Below are positions 15,689 to 23,073 of a DNA stretch of 45,286 nucleotides, piece by piece. The stretch is from Nanobdellota archaeon. Its GTDB lineage: Archaea; Nanobdellota; Nanobdellia; Pacearchaeales; GW2011-AR1. Position 1 is the stretch's first letter; each line of letters starts with the position of its first letter. The position numbers and the translations under genes were made by a program. Where the stretch lies: NCBI GenBank assembly GCA_030648155.1, contig JAUSIK010000003.1:1-45286 (forward strand). Reading direction: 5' to 3'. The notes below the pieces were generated by a model. That model saw only the letters and a program-made list of their open reading frames with translations, did no database searches and was not told the DNA's origin.

Positions 15689-17617
15689 ATGGTGAGTGAT
15701 AAAAGTCAAATTGTTTTGGGATGCTTGTTAGCATTTGTTGTTATTTTAAGCTTAAATTTTACTGCAGCAGCCATTGAAATTGTATCTCCTGCTAATTATA
15801 CAAATGCCAGTGGAAGAATTATGATTAACTTTACATATACTAATGTAACTGATATAAGAGATCCTTTGATAGCCAATACTACTTTTTATTTTAATAATGT
15901 AGCTGTTCCTGTTAATAATTTCACTTGTTTAGTAAATAGTTGCAACGTCACTCTGAATACTAGTGATATAGCTGATATTGTAGGAAGGAACTTAAGTGTT
16001 ATTTTAGGAAATGAAAGCACATTAAAACCTGCAGATGCAAACGCTTCATTCATATTAATAGATAATACTAAACCTGTTGTCTTTTCGGGCAACATTAGCA
16101 ACCCAGTTACAGAAACAAACTATTCTAGGAATATGACTATTAATGTTACTGTTGTTGATACCACGGCAGGAATAAGGGCAGTTATATTTAATATTACGAA
16201 TAGCAGCGGCCATCAAAATGGCACTTTTGCCGGCGTTAGGGAAGGAACCACTAATCAGTATAGCTTTTCTATTAATACTAGTCATTTCACAGAAGGACTT
16301 TATAATGTGACTATAAAGGCAAATGATACTAGTTTGGGTGGCAACTTAAACGATTCAGCCAGTGTCATTAGATTTAGATTTGATAATACTAAACCTGTTG
16401 TATTTCCACAAAACATAACCGCTCCTTTGTTCGTAGGTAATCACTCTCAAAATTTGAAACTAAATGTAACTGTCTTTGATGCTTTGTCTTCCATTAGAGG
16501 AGTTATGTTTAATATTACAAATAGCACTGGAGTTCAAAATAGTACTTATATTGCAACAAGAGAAGGAGCTACTGATAGATATAGTGTTATAATAAATACT
16601 AGTCACTTTCCAACTGGGCTTTATAATGTAACTATCTTTGCTAACGACACTACTGAAGGTGTTGGTGGAAACTTAAATAATAGTGCGATATCTTACGAAG
16701 TTAGATTTGATAATGTTCAACCTGTTTTGACTCTCACTTGCACGCCTAACCCCTTAGTACAGCAGGCTACTTTAACATGTTCTTGTGGTGTTACTGACGC
16801 GCTTTCTGGAGTAAATGGTTCTAGGACGTCTTTTACTACAAATCCCTCTACCTCTAATACGGGAGTATACTCTACAGAATGCACTAGTGCTGACTTGGCT
16901 GGAAATGCCAAAACAGAATTATTAAGTTATACTGTAACGAGCAGTGGTGGTAGCGGAGGAAGTAGTGGTGGTGGCTCATCAAGTACAACTACGACTGCAA
17001 GTGCTACAAAGACGACTACATTAGCAAAAATAGCTCCTGAAACTCCTGGAATAGTTAAAAATCTTGGGGAAAAATTTGGAATGAAAGAGATAAGTATATC
17101 TGTTAATAGTGCTACAACTAATGTTAAAGTAACTGTTAATGCTTATGATAGTAGACCTGGAAGTGTTAGCACTAAAGATGGAAAGGTTCTAAAATATTTA
17201 GAGATTACTCAACAAAATATTGGTAGTATGAAGAATGCTGTTCTTATGTTACAGATACCTAAGATTTGGGCAAATTCAAAAGGGTTAACTACCTCAGATA
17301 TTGCTGCCTTTAAATTCAAAAATGGGGCATGGGTTGAATTACCTACAGTGTTTAAATCTGAAGATATAGGTAGTTATTATTTTGAAGCTACATCAGATTC
17401 GTTTAGCTTCTTCGTAATAGGGGAAAAAGTTAAAGTAGTCGAACAACCTGAAGCAGTTAATAACTCTCCAGAAGTTGAAGAGACAAATGAAGAAGTTGTT
17501 GACTTGGCACCTACTGAAGAGAAATCGAGTGTTAGTTTCGCTACTATCGCTTGGATATTATTGCTGGTTATAGTAATGGCCGTTATAGTTGTAATAGTCT
17601 ACAAAAAAAGGCATTAA
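15689..17617 (+). CDS. Surface glycoprotein with Ig-like repeats and PGF-pre-PGF domain
   Basis: 642 residues. An N-terminal signal peptide (VLGCLLAFVVILSLNFTAAA) is followed by beta-sandwich repeats. Two long repeats share the pattern NTKPVVF, then NMTINVTVVD or LKLNVTVFD, then FNITNS, then GLYNVTI, at about residues 125-230 and 230-335. A short Cys-containing domain follows, then a Ser/Gly/Thr linker. Residues about 455-585 (VKVTVNAYDS, LKYLEITQQNI, WVELPTVF, SFFVIGE) match the PGF-pre-PGF domain of archaeal surface proteins. A C-terminal membrane helix with KKRH tail ends it. Many NxT/NxS sequons suggest heavy N-glycosylation. Confidence 0.82.
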   Translation: MVSDKSQIVLGCLLAFVVILSLNFTAAAIEIVSPANYTNASGRIMINFTYTNVTDIRDPLIANTTFYFNNVAVPVNNFTCLVNSCNVTLNTSDIADIVGRNLSVILGNESTLKPADANASFILIDNTKPVVFSGNISNPVTETNYSRNMTINVTVVDTTAGIRAVIFNITNSSGHQNGTFAGVREGTTNQYSFSINTSHFTEGLYNVTIKANDTSLGGNLNDSASVIRFRFDNTKPVVFPQNITAPLFVGNHSQNLKLNVTVFDALSSIRGVMFNITNSTGVQNSTYIATREGATDRYSVIINTSHFPTGLYNVTIFANDTTEGVGGNLNNSAISYEVRFDNVQPVLTLTCTPNPLVQQATLTCSCGVTDALSGVNGSRTSFTTNPSTSNTGVYSTECTSADLAGNAKTELLSYTVTSSGGSGGSSGGGSSSTTTTASATKTTTLAKIAPETPGIVKNLGEKFGMKEISISVNSATTNVKVTVNAYDSRPGSVSTKDGKVLKYLEITQQNIGSMKNAVLMLQIPKIWANSKGLTTSDIAAFKFKNGAWVELPTVFKSEDIGSYYFEATSDSFSFFVIGEKVKVVEQPEAVNNSPEVEETNEEVVDLAPTEEKSSVSFATIAWILLLVIVMAVIVVIVYKKRH

Positions 17618-17718
17618 TAACTTTTGAATTATTTTTTATATACTAATACAAAGGCTTAAATACCCTTATTATTTTTTAATATTCTGTTTGGGTAAAAAAT
17701 TTATTCTTGCAGATTGAA

Positions 17719-18156
17719 ATGACTATAAAGAAAGGCGATAAGGCGGCTATCGATTACGAAGGAAAGTTTGAAACAGGAGAAGTTTTTGATTCCTCCACAC
17801 ATGGAGATCATTCACATCCTCTGGAGTTTGTAGTCGGTGCTGGAGAGGTGATTAAAGGTGTTGACAATGCGGTTTTAGGAATGAAATTAGGTGATGAAAA
17901 AGAAATTGTTATTAAACCTGAAGAGGGCTATGGTATGTATGATTCTAATTTAAAAAAACAAATTCCTAGGGATGTTCTGCCTCAAGGAGAAGAACCAAAA
18001 GTTGGCGCAGTATTGCTTTTAGGCACTCCTGATGGGCATCAATTTCCAGTTAAAATAATTGAAGTTAATGCGCAAGCTGTTACAATTGATTTAAATCATC
18101 CTTTAGCAGGAAAAATTTTACATTTTAAAATTAAAATAGTTAATTCTGTGAAATAA
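17719..18156 (+). CDS. FKBP-type peptidyl-prolyl cis-trans isomerase (SlyD-like)
   Basis: About 145 residues. The order MTIKKGDKAAIDYEGKFETG, VFDSS, LEFVVGAGEVIKGVDNAVLG, DEKEIVIKPEEGYG, and an IF (insert-in-flap) chaperone domain (LKKQIPRDVLP...DLNHPLAGKILHF) matches archaeal short FKBPs that accelerate proline isomerisation and act as chaperones. I chose ATG 17719; the frame also has TTG at 17707, but no supporting signal. A TATA-like cttaaatacc at 17655-17664 suggests a short leader rather than a leaderless start. No cysteines or signal peptide, so cytoplasmic. Confidence 0.9.
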   Translation: MTIKKGDKAAIDYEGKFETGEVFDSSTHGDHSHPLEFVVGAGEVIKGVDNAVLGMKLGDEKEIVIKPEEGYGMYDSNLKKQIPRDVLPQGEEPKVGAVLLLGTPDGHQFPVKIIEVNAQAVTIDLNHPLAGKILHFKIKIVNSVK

Positions 18157-18185
18157 TATTGAGGATGTCTCTCAATATATTTTCA
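18156..18185 (+). terminator. Hairpin terminator between convergent genes
   Basis: atattgag (18156-18163) pairs with ctcaatat (18171-18178) around a 7-nt loop, followed by an attttc T-run. It begins at the last base of the FKBP stop codon and precedes the convergent Kazal-like gene, so it may terminate both. Confidence 0.5.
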
Positions 18186-18196
18186 ATATAAGATAA

Positions 18197-18517
18197 TTAG
18201 GCAGGACACGGACTCTCTGTCCAAAATTGAGTATTTTTATCTAAACATGCTAAACAGCTGTTTGAATAGGTGTTTGCACAAGGATATTTTATACACTGAA
18301 CTTTTTTTGGATCTGACCACCCGCAAACAGGCTTATAAATTTTTATACATGCTTCCGCTTCTCTTGATTGAGGAGTGCAAAAAGTCTTTTTTTCTTCATT
18401 ATAATTATAATTGGATGAGAATGGGATTATATTTAAAATCATTCCTGCTACAAGAATTATAGAAAGAAAAATAATTAGAAGGATGATTGTTTTTTTATGT
18501 TTATTTTTTCTAATCAT
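18197..18517 (-). CDS. Secreted or anchored Kazal-like Cys-rich protein
   Basis: 106 residues. A basic start and a membrane helix (TIILLIIFLSIILVAGMIL) are followed by a short extracellular domain with eight cysteines. The segment ACIKIYKPVCGWSDPKKVQC, then YPCANTYSNSCLAC, has the Kazal hallmark YxPVCG and the later Y.N.C pattern, with a slightly longer inter-cysteine loop than classical inhibitors. Kazal domains inhibit serine proteases; here inhibition of a host or environmental protease is only an inference. TATA-like CTATATATAATC on the minus strand is 26 nt before the ATG. Confidence 0.68.
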   Translation of the reverse strand: MIRKNKHKKTIILLIIFLSIILVAGMILNIIPFSSNYNYNEEKKTFCTPQSREAEACIKIYKPVCGWSDPKKVQCIKYPCANTYSNSCLACLDKNTQFWTESPCPA

Positions 18518-18730
18518 AAGGCTTTAATGTAAAAGGATTATATATAGTTTAATATTATTTGATTTAAAATAACCAGCAGGCCATAGTGCATGATATTTTC
18601 ATTGAGAAATTAATTTTAAACGAACTTATACTTACGCTGAAAGTTTTAGTTTTTTATTGAAAGTTTAAGCTTTGATAAAACGAACTCATTTTAGAGAAAA
18701 GTTTAAAAGAGCCAATTATTTATATTCCAA

Positions 18731-19027
18731 ATGATTGATTTAGAAGTCGATGGAGAATGTTGGAGATATGCATTTGCACAACCAGATGGAGTTTTAAGTT
18801 CTGAAGACAGAGAATATTTACTTAGGGAGACTGTAAGACTCTATAAAAAAGGAGATGAAAAATTACGTATAAAGGGCAAGGAATTTGAAGGCAGACTTAT
18901 TAGAGGAAAATTTGAATGCTTTGGTGCATGCAGTGGAAGAGAATATAATGCTGAGTTAGAAACACAAAAAGGAAAAAGATATGCTTCAATTCTTGTTGCT
19001 AAAACAATTGATTCTAGCTTGAATTAA
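18731..19027 (+). CDS. Small protein of unknown function
   Basis: 98 residues, not recognised. Starts MIDLEVDGECWRYAFAQPDG; two further cysteines in KFECFGACSGREYN; basic middle. No membrane helix. TATA-like agtttaaaaga (18700-18710) is 26 nt before the ATG, supporting a leaderless gene. It is the first plus-strand member of the small-gene island. Confidence 0.6.
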   Translation: MIDLEVDGECWRYAFAQPDGVLSSEDREYLLRETVRLYKKGDEKLRIKGKEFEGRLIRGKFECFGACSGREYNAELETQKGKRYASILVAKTIDSSLN

Positions 19028-19132
19028 TGAGAACTTCTACCCATAGCTTAATATTTCTAGAAATGATTAAAACTTTTAGCTAATTTTTTTCGGTCTCTAA
19101 ACATTTAAATAGTTTAGTTCTTTTTTTACACT

Positions 19133-19300
19133 ATGAAAATATTAAAAGAGAAATCTAGATCCTATAAGGGCACTGATTATTATAAGTTCAAGATTAATAT
19201 TCCTGAAGTGAAACTTTTACAAGCAAAATTAAAAACCGGCGATGAATTGGATATTGAAATTAATGATGAAACTATCATACTTAAAAAAAGACGTTATTAG
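19133..19300 (+). CDS. AbrB/MazE-like swapped-hairpin protein
   Basis: 55 residues: YYKFKINIPEVKLLQAKLKT then GDELDIEINDETIILKKR. The pattern of beta strand, KxxxIxIP, helix, GDELDIEIxxxxIILKK is that of SpoVT/AbrB DNA-binding domains, as found in antitoxins and transition regulators. TATA-like catttaaatag (19102-19112) is 27 nt before the ATG. No toxin gene is adjacent on the same strand, so it looks like an orphan regulator or antitoxin. Confidence 0.68.
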   Translation: MKILKEKSRSYKGTDYYKFKINIPEVKLLQAKLKTGDELDIEINDETIILKKRRY

Positions 19301-19419
19301 AATGCTTTTAATTGATTTTTTGAAAAAAAGATTAAAAGTTCTGGTTAATTAGGTTTTAGGTCTCGTAAAGGATGTCTTAATATACCTTGTGCGAACTTCT
19401 GGTAAATTTGAAGTTTTTC

Positions 19420-19728
19420 TTAAAATAAAGTACTATTGAAGATGTAAAGATAGATAATCAAAATTATACTAACTAAGAATAAAATAGACCAAATAAAGAG
19501 TTGAGAAAGATAAGAGCTGTTCTTCTTTATTTTAGTAAGAGTTGACAATAAGATCCTTATGTTTTTAACAGAATATAATGCTAATATAAATAATAAAGAT
19601 AAGACTATTGCCATTGGCCAAGATGGTAAAGGTGTACTACATGAATATGCCGGATTACAATATGTCTTAAAAAAAATTAATGGAACTATAAAGGATATGC
19701 TCCAAATAATTACTTTTTTATTTATCAT
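19420..19728 (-). CDS. Small membrane protein, three helices
   Basis: 102 residues from ATG 19728 (MINKKVIIWSISFIV). Three hydrophobic segments: WSISFIVPLIFF, MAIVLSLLFILALY and LFIWSILFLVSIILIIYLYI. Two cysteines (TYCNPAYSCS) lie in the first loop. The frame is open to 19797, but that upstream part runs into a GC-rich repeat. An AT box at 19751-19760 (attttaaata) lies 27 nt before ATG 19728, so the shorter form is preferred. Function unknown. Confidence 0.55.
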   Translation of the reverse strand: MINKKVIIWSISFIVPLIFFKTYCNPAYSCSTPLPSWPMAIVLSLLFILALYSVKNIRILLSTLTKIKKNSSYLSQLFIWSILFLVSIILIIYLYIFNSTLF

Positions 19729-19764
19729 TTTAGTTTGGTTAAGATTGTCTATTTTAAATAGCTT

Positions 19765-19838
19765 ATGGTCGGGCGCATTCGGCGCTTCGCGCCTCATAAA
19801 TAATTGTGGCTGTTTTTTTAGATTTGGGGGAAAATTTT
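19765..19838. repeat. GC-hairpin repeat upstream of a promoter, copy 1
   Basis: About 73 bp very similar to 21882-21954. Both contain gcattcggcgcttcgcgcct (a ggcgc-ttc-gcgcc hairpin), then taataattg, ggct, a T-run and gatttggggg. In both copies the element sits directly upstream of the TATA-like box of a small minus-strand gene. Confidence 0.75.
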
Positions 19839-19847
19839 CATTGATTA

Positions 19848-19912
19848 AACGAACTAAAGTATTATGCTGGAGGTTTTTGTTTATGCTAAGAAGTTTGAGC
19901 TTAACTTATTTT
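19848..19912. repeat. Degenerate ~50-bp intergenic repeat, copy near the relE-like stop
   Basis: Contains gaactaaagtattatgct..., then gtttgagcttaacttatttta, similar to 20398-20455 (cgttttaatattatgct..., then gtttcagcttaatctatttta). Both are immediately downstream of minus-strand genes. A weaker relative (agctaattttttt with attaaaacttttagct) is at about 19045-19090. Possibly a terminator family. Confidence 0.45.
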
Positions 19913-20156
19913 ACTGTTCATCTTTGTGATAGAAATCTAAAAGATAAATTGTTTGCTCTTGCTGATGGAATAAATATGAAAGTCTAAAAGAACCTATATA
20001 AACCTCTCTTGTGCCTTTTCTTACGTTTCTCATAGGTTTGCCTATTTCTGGATCATTTATTATCTTACTAATATGTTTATCTATTTGTACCTTTAAACTT
20101 TTATCTGTTTTGTTAAGAATTTTTTCAAATTTGTCCGATGTCTTTACATTAATCAT
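19911..20156 (-). CDS. relE: RelE/ParE-type toxin
   Basis: 81 residues. MINVKTSDKFEKILNKTDKS, then HISKIINDPEIGKPMRNVRKGTREVYIG, RLSYLFHQQEQTIYLLDFYHKDEQ, is the compact RelE fold with the basic/Arg residues and C-terminal tyrosine/histidine typical of ribosome-dependent mRNA interferases. Its start overlaps the antitoxin's end by 8 nt, the usual antitoxin-first order. Toxicity is inferred from family. Confidence 0.85.
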   Translation of the reverse strand: MINVKTSDKFEKILNKTDKSLKVQIDKHISKIINDPEIGKPMRNVRKGTREVYIGSFRLSYLFHQQEQTIYLLDFYHKDEQ

Positions 20157-20346
20157 TATTCAATTTTTTATGAAATTCTTCTAAAGAATAGGTTTTTCCT
20201 TTGCCTGCTTCTATTTCTTCCCATGCTTCATTTGTACGACGAGCAAATTCTAAATCTTTGATATATTGATCCATTTTTTTCATAAATTTTTCTAATTTCG
20301 TTAATTTTTCATATACTTGTTTTAAAGTTACTTGTTCTTGTTCCAT
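20149..20346 (-). CDS. relB: RelB-like antitoxin
   Basis: 65 residues, coiled-coil N-terminus (VTLKQVYEKLTKLEKFMKKM) and ARRTNEAWEEIEAGKGK, then YSLEEFHKKL, a C-terminal toxin-wrapping segment often seen next to archaeal RelE. There is no obvious DNA-binding domain. An AT box at 20369-20380 lies about 28 nt before the ATG. It precedes and overlaps relE, forming one operon. Confidence 0.8.
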   Translation of the reverse strand: MEQEQVTLKQVYEKLTKLEKFMKKMDQYIKDLEFARRTNEAWEEIEAGKGKTYSLEEFHKKLNND

Positions 20347-20397
20347 TGTTTTTTTAAGAGATTTTAGTTAATAAATTTATCTGATTTGGGTTAAAAA

Positions 20398-20455
20398 GTT
20401 CGTTTTAATATTATGCTAAAGGTTATTGGAGATGATTAAAAGTTTCAGCTTAATC
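20398..20455. repeat. Degenerate ~50-bp intergenic repeat, second copy
   Basis: See 19848-19912. Lies downstream of the minus-strand gene ending at 20450 and contains ttaatattatgctaaagg and gattaaaagtttcagcttaa. Confidence 0.45.
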
Positions 20456-20689
20456 TATTTTATCTTTTGGCTTGGCTTTTTGCGCAAGTTTTGTTATCCA
20501 GATTGTTAGGATGACTACTAGGATCGTTACTGAAATGGCATATATCCATGGGCCTCCTTTTGCTAGAATATAGAGTGAACCTCCTTCTTTGAATAGAGAT
20601 TGGATGGCTTCGTTCCAGGCGAGAGCTGCAACGAGGCCAAATGCTGCAACCATTAAAGTTTCTAATTTTTCTATAATGTCTTTTCTCAT
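20450..20689 (-). CDS. DUF5654-like small membrane protein
   Basis: 79 residues, two membrane helices: LMVAAFGLVAALAWNEAIQS and WIYAISVTILVVILTIWIT. The AAFGLVAALAWNEAI segment is characteristic of the small archaeal family I know as DUF5654. It is the last member of a row of small membrane genes on this strand (20450-21515), only 11 nt after the previous stop. Function unknown. Confidence 0.65.
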   Translation of the reverse strand: MRKDIIEKLETLMVAAFGLVAALAWNEAIQSLFKEGGSLYILAKGGPWIYAISVTILVVILTIWITKLAQKAKPKDKID

Positions 20690-20700
20690 TAGTTAGATTT

Positions 20701-20877
20701 CTAGAAGGGAGATAAATCGGGGTAGGCTCCGCCAATTAGCTGAAGAACTCCTGTTAAAATTAACCAAATAGCTACTGCAAGATTAAGTGCTTTTGGCCAA
20801 ATAAGAATAATTATTCCGAAAATAATAGCTAGAATGGCTGAAAGTGTAATTATCATTAACATGAAGGTATAAGCCAT
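20701..20877 (-). CDS. DUF3096-like small membrane protein
   Basis: 58 residues starting MAYTFMLMIITLSAILAIIF. Two hydrophobic helices, ILAIIFGIIILIWPKALN and AVAIWLILTGVLQLIGG, with the IFGxxILIxPKxLN pattern of the archaeal family DUF3096. It lies 7 nt after the stop of the gene at 20885-21127 and 11 nt before the DUF5654-like gene, so these are probably cotranscribed. Function unknown. Confidence 0.65.
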   Translation of the reverse strand: MAYTFMLMIITLSAILAIIFGIIILIWPKALNLAVAIWLILTGVLQLIGGAYPDLSPF

Positions 20878-20884
20878 GTGGTGT

Positions 20885-21127
20885 TTATATAGTTTTGGTG
20901 TTCTTTTTTTGCATTGATTTAAGCTTTTTTTCTGAATAAATCATAAGGATTATACCTATTATCGTTGGGATAATGCCATGTAGTAAATGAATGTTATGCG
21001 ATACTTCATTCGATGACTCTGTTGCAGAATATATTAACTCGTTATGGTAGGTGTGGGGAAGAAGTGTCCAGAGTAGGCCAATGAACACTAAAATTGAGCC
21101 CAAGAAAAAGATAATTTTAAAATTCAT
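20885..21127 (-). CDS. Small two-helix membrane protein
   Basis: 80 residues. Two membrane segments, IIFFLGSILVFIGLLWTLLP and GIIPTIIGIILMIYS, are separated by a polar histidine-containing loop (HTYHNELIYS...HNIHLLH) and followed by a basic tail (EKKLKSMQKKN). It is in a row with three other small membrane genes. The histidines could bind a metal, but this is not shown. Function unknown. Confidence 0.6.
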   Translation of the reverse strand: MNFKIIFFLGSILVFIGLLWTLLPHTYHNELIYSATESSNEVSHNIHLLHGIIPTIIGIILMIYSEKKLKSMQKKNTKTI

Positions 21128-21152
21128 AAAATAAAAAATAAAATGGTTTGAA

Positions 21153-21515
21153 TTACTTCTTACTAGCCGTATAGTATACTAATAGGAATAAGACTCCTAA
21201 CACTAAATGCAGTATTGTAATTTGCATATTTACCTTTAGGTAATCCATTAATAATTTGCCTGTTTGGGGTATAATCCCTAAAACGAATAAAACTATTCCA
21301 ATCCAGCCTAAACTTGCATTATATCCTGGGCCTTTTCCTTTTGTACCAACATAGATACCAAAGACGCCTGCGATTATATGCAGAACATCGTGGACAGTAT
21401 TAGTTCCAAAATAGCCTTCGTCGCCTACGAGACTTAGATTGAAAAATCCTAGAATACCTACTAACAATAAAACGATACCTAAAATTAGTGCAAATGTCTT
21501 CTGTGTACTTGCCAT
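21153..21515 (-). CDS. DUF4383-like four-helix membrane protein
   Basis: 120 residues from ATG 21515 (MASTQKTFALILGIVLLLVG). Four hydrophobic helices; ILGFFNL, FGTNTVHDVLHIIAGVFGIY and GWIGIVLFVLGIIP match the DUF4383 family. A strong Shine-Dalgarno AGGAGG lies 8-9 nt before this ATG (minus strand, about 21524-21529), which decides the start. An upstream ATG at 21557 is less likely. This gene heads the row of small membrane proteins, with a TATA-like CTATTTAAACC at about 21570. Confidence 0.68.
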   Translation of the reverse strand: MASTQKTFALILGIVLLLVGILGFFNLSLVGDEGYFGTNTVHDVLHIIAGVFGIYVGTKGKGPGYNASLGWIGIVLFVLGIIPQTGKLLMDYLKVNMQITILHLVLGVLFLLVYYTASKK

Positions 21516-21605
21516 TCTAAACAACCTCCTTTCACCTCGTCTGAAAGTATAAAGCATATAACCACATGGGGTTTAAATAGGTTGCTGTCGAGAGGCCTTT
21601 GTATT

Positions 21606-21848
21606 TTAATGTGTTCGAGATTCGGTTATAGGGTTGTTAATTTGAGATATACTTCGTTCAATCTGCATATATAGATAGGAATAGTTTTTTTGTCTTGAGG
21701 GTTTATCTTCTTTTCCAGATTCATCTATTTTGATACCGTTTTTAGATTTTTCAGAAAAATTTGGATTTGGCAAGTACTCATATTTTCTACTAAAAGGATT
21801 CCATACTTCTCTAATTTCCATTTCATAGGAGGTATTGTATTTTGACAT
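21606..21848 (-). CDS. Small protein of unknown function
   Basis: 80 residues, polar, not recognised: MSKYNTSYEMEIREVWNPFS, RKYEYLPNPNF, then a charged and serine-rich C-terminus. No membrane helix or cysteine. GTTTTTAAACCC on the minus strand (about 21868-21879) is 24 nt before the ATG, supporting a leaderless gene. The GC-hairpin repeat at 21882-21954 lies directly upstream of that box. Confidence 0.5.
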   Translation of the reverse strand: MSKYNTSYEMEIREVWNPFSRKYEYLPNPNFSEKSKNGIKIDESGKEDKPSRQKNYSYLYMQIERSISQINNPITESRTH

Positions 21849-21881
21849 AATAAGGGAATAAAAAGGGGGTTTAAAAACATT

Positions 21882-21954
21882 ATGGTCGGCGCATTCGGCG
21901 CTTCGCGCCTCATTAATAATTGCGGCTAATTTTTTGGATTTGGGGGGAAATTTT
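21882..21954. repeat. GC-hairpin repeat upstream of a promoter, copy 2
   Basis: Second copy of the element at 19765-19838, same orientation relative to the downstream minus-strand gene. It carries the ggcgcttcgcgcc hairpin and the T-run plus gatttgggggg segment. Confidence 0.75.
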
Positions 21955-22060
21955 AAGGATTTCTTATTTTTTAGGATAATAAGGGGTTTTGTTATTGTGT
22001 TTGAAAAGGGTGAAAATTATTGTAAACGCTTGAAAGTTTGAGTTTAAATATGGGTTTTTT

Positions 22061-22194
22061 AGGTGTTTAAGTTTTTTTTTGAGGTATTTTATTTTATCGA
22101 CGATAAAATGGGTGTTTAAAGGTGTTTAAACAGGTGTTTGTTTGTGTGTTTTGGGTGTTTGTGTGTGTTTATTATGTGCTGGAAGGTGTTTAAG
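22061..22194. repeat. Iteron-like array of GGTGTTT words
   Basis: GGTGTTT occurs at 22062, 22111, 22121, 22133, 22154 and 22185, several as ggtgtttaaa, in 130 bp directly upstream of the HTH gene at 22279. TGTGCTGG occurs once at 22175-22182. The same words recur inside the HTH genes here: ggtgtttaaa at 22521, its complement at 22382-22392 and 22586-22592, and TGTGCTGG five times at 23821-23900. The rest of the 323-bp gap 21956-22278 is AT-rich with no ORF. Confidence 0.75.
22091..22109. promoter_or_regulatory. Perfect palindrome ATTTTATCGACGATAAAAT
   Basis: 19-nt palindrome around a central A, inside the GGTGTTT array. Its 15-nt core tttatcgacgataaa recurs exactly in the origin-like region (33634-33648), and a decayed form (ttatcgacgagaa) is at 15529-15541. 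Likely a protein-binding site. Confidence 0.6.
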
Positions 22195-22278
22195 AGTGTC
22201 TGAATAGTGATTTATTGACTGGTGTTATTAGCCCTTATAACAGTAAGATTTATATATAATGGCTGTTTAAATAAAAGT

Positions 22279-22890
22279 ATGTTTGGTTGGTTTAATAAAA
22301 AAAGGGTTGATAAATTAGAAGAAGATATGAAAAGAAGTTTTTCTGAAGTTAAAAGGGATATGGATGTTGTTGGAAAATGGGTTAAACACCTAGATGTTAA
22401 AGATAAACAGCTGTTTGACATGGTTAGAGAGATTCAGAGAGAATTATCGTCTATTCATGAAGAGATTGATGGAGTGAGAGAGGCTGTTGAATTGGTTAGT
22501 GATGGTGAAAAAAACAAACAGGTGTTTAAAAAATTGCCTGTTTTAGGCAAACAAACAGCCGTTGAAGCTGTTCAAGAAGCTGTTCAAACACCTGTTCAAA
22601 CAGCTGAAATATACGAAATTTTGAAGAACTTATCAGGGAATGAGAGATTGATTGTTTATTCTATTTTGAATAATGAAATGAAGTTAAGTTATGAGGATTT
22701 GGCATTAATTTTAGGAAAAGATAAGGCTACAATAAGAGGTCAGGTAAATGCTATTAAACAGAAATGTGAGGGTTTGATAGAAGAGATAGTTGAGAAAAGT
22801 GGCAAGAAAAGAGTGTTTATACCTGCTGAAATTCGTGAAAAACTAGCAAAATACGCAAAAGTGAGAGTTAAGAAAGGGGGGAAAAAGTAG
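22279..22890 (+). CDS. Coiled-coil plus helix-turn-helix DNA-binding protein
   Basis: 203 residues from ATG 22279 (MFGWFNKKRVDKLEEDMKRS). The N-terminus is a coiled coil of about 70 residues. A linker follows with short repeats (AVEAVQEAVQTPVQTAE), encoded partly by DNA words that also occur upstream. The C-terminal HTH is LSGNERLIVYSILNNEMKLS, YEDLALILGKDKATIRGQV, then a basic tail (KVRVKKGGKK). TATA-like gatttatatataa (22247-22258) is 27 nt before the ATG, so this start is preferred over an upstream one. It converges on a gene of the same architecture at 23268. Role unknown; DNA binding is likely. Confidence 0.75.
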   Translation: MFGWFNKKRVDKLEEDMKRSFSEVKRDMDVVGKWVKHLDVKDKQLFDMVREIQRELSSIHEEIDGVREAVELVSDGEKNKQVFKKLPVLGKQTAVEAVQEAVQTPVQTAEIYEILKNLSGNERLIVYSILNNEMKLSYEDLALILGKDKATIRGQVNAIKQKCEGLIEEIVEKSGKKRVFIPAEIREKLAKYAKVRVKKGGKK

Positions 22891-22920
22891 TAGTGCGAAC
22901 TTTTGTATTGAAAAATGTCT

Positions 22921-23073
22921 AAAAAAGTGAAAAGTGAGAGTTATAGGGCTGATTTTTTGGCAGATTTTTGTCAAAAAAGTGGAAAAAGTGAGATTTATAG
23001 TCAAAAGAAGCCTAAGAATCAAAAAGTGAGTGCTTCTTAGGGCTTGAAAAAAATTAAAAAGTGAGGAAAAATT
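22921..23073. repeat. AAAAAGTGAG word cluster
   Basis: Within the 377-bp gap between the two convergent HTH genes, variants of aaaaagtgag recur four or five times (about 22922, 22975, 22986, 23020, 23057). Two are in longer near-copies ending gagttatag and gagatttatag about 50 bp apart. A 41-codon frame (22915-23040, MSKKVKSESYRADFLADFCQ) spans most of them, but a coding role is doubtful. Confidence 0.55.

Noticed and set aside
17707..17718. TTG start for the FKBP gene
   Set aside because: ATG 17719 gives the standard family N-terminus (MTIKKGDK), and no Shine-Dalgarno supports the TTG.
19728..19797. MRREAPNAP as a shared N-terminal domain of two proteins (frames beginning at 19797 and 21913)
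   Set aside because: The shared peptide is the translated GC-hairpin repeat (19765, 21882). Promoter spacing favours starts downstream (19728; the gene at 21848 uses another frame).
22061..22194. Plasmid iteron origin
   Set aside because: Words are iteron-like, but there is no recognised Rep protein, and the better origin candidate is at 33155-34049 next to orc1/cdc6.
22915..23040. 41-codon ORF MSKKVKSESYRADFLADFCQ... between the HTH genes
   Set aside because: It is built mostly of the AAAAAGTGAG repeats, has no clear promoter spacing and no recognisable motif; reported only as a repeat cluster.
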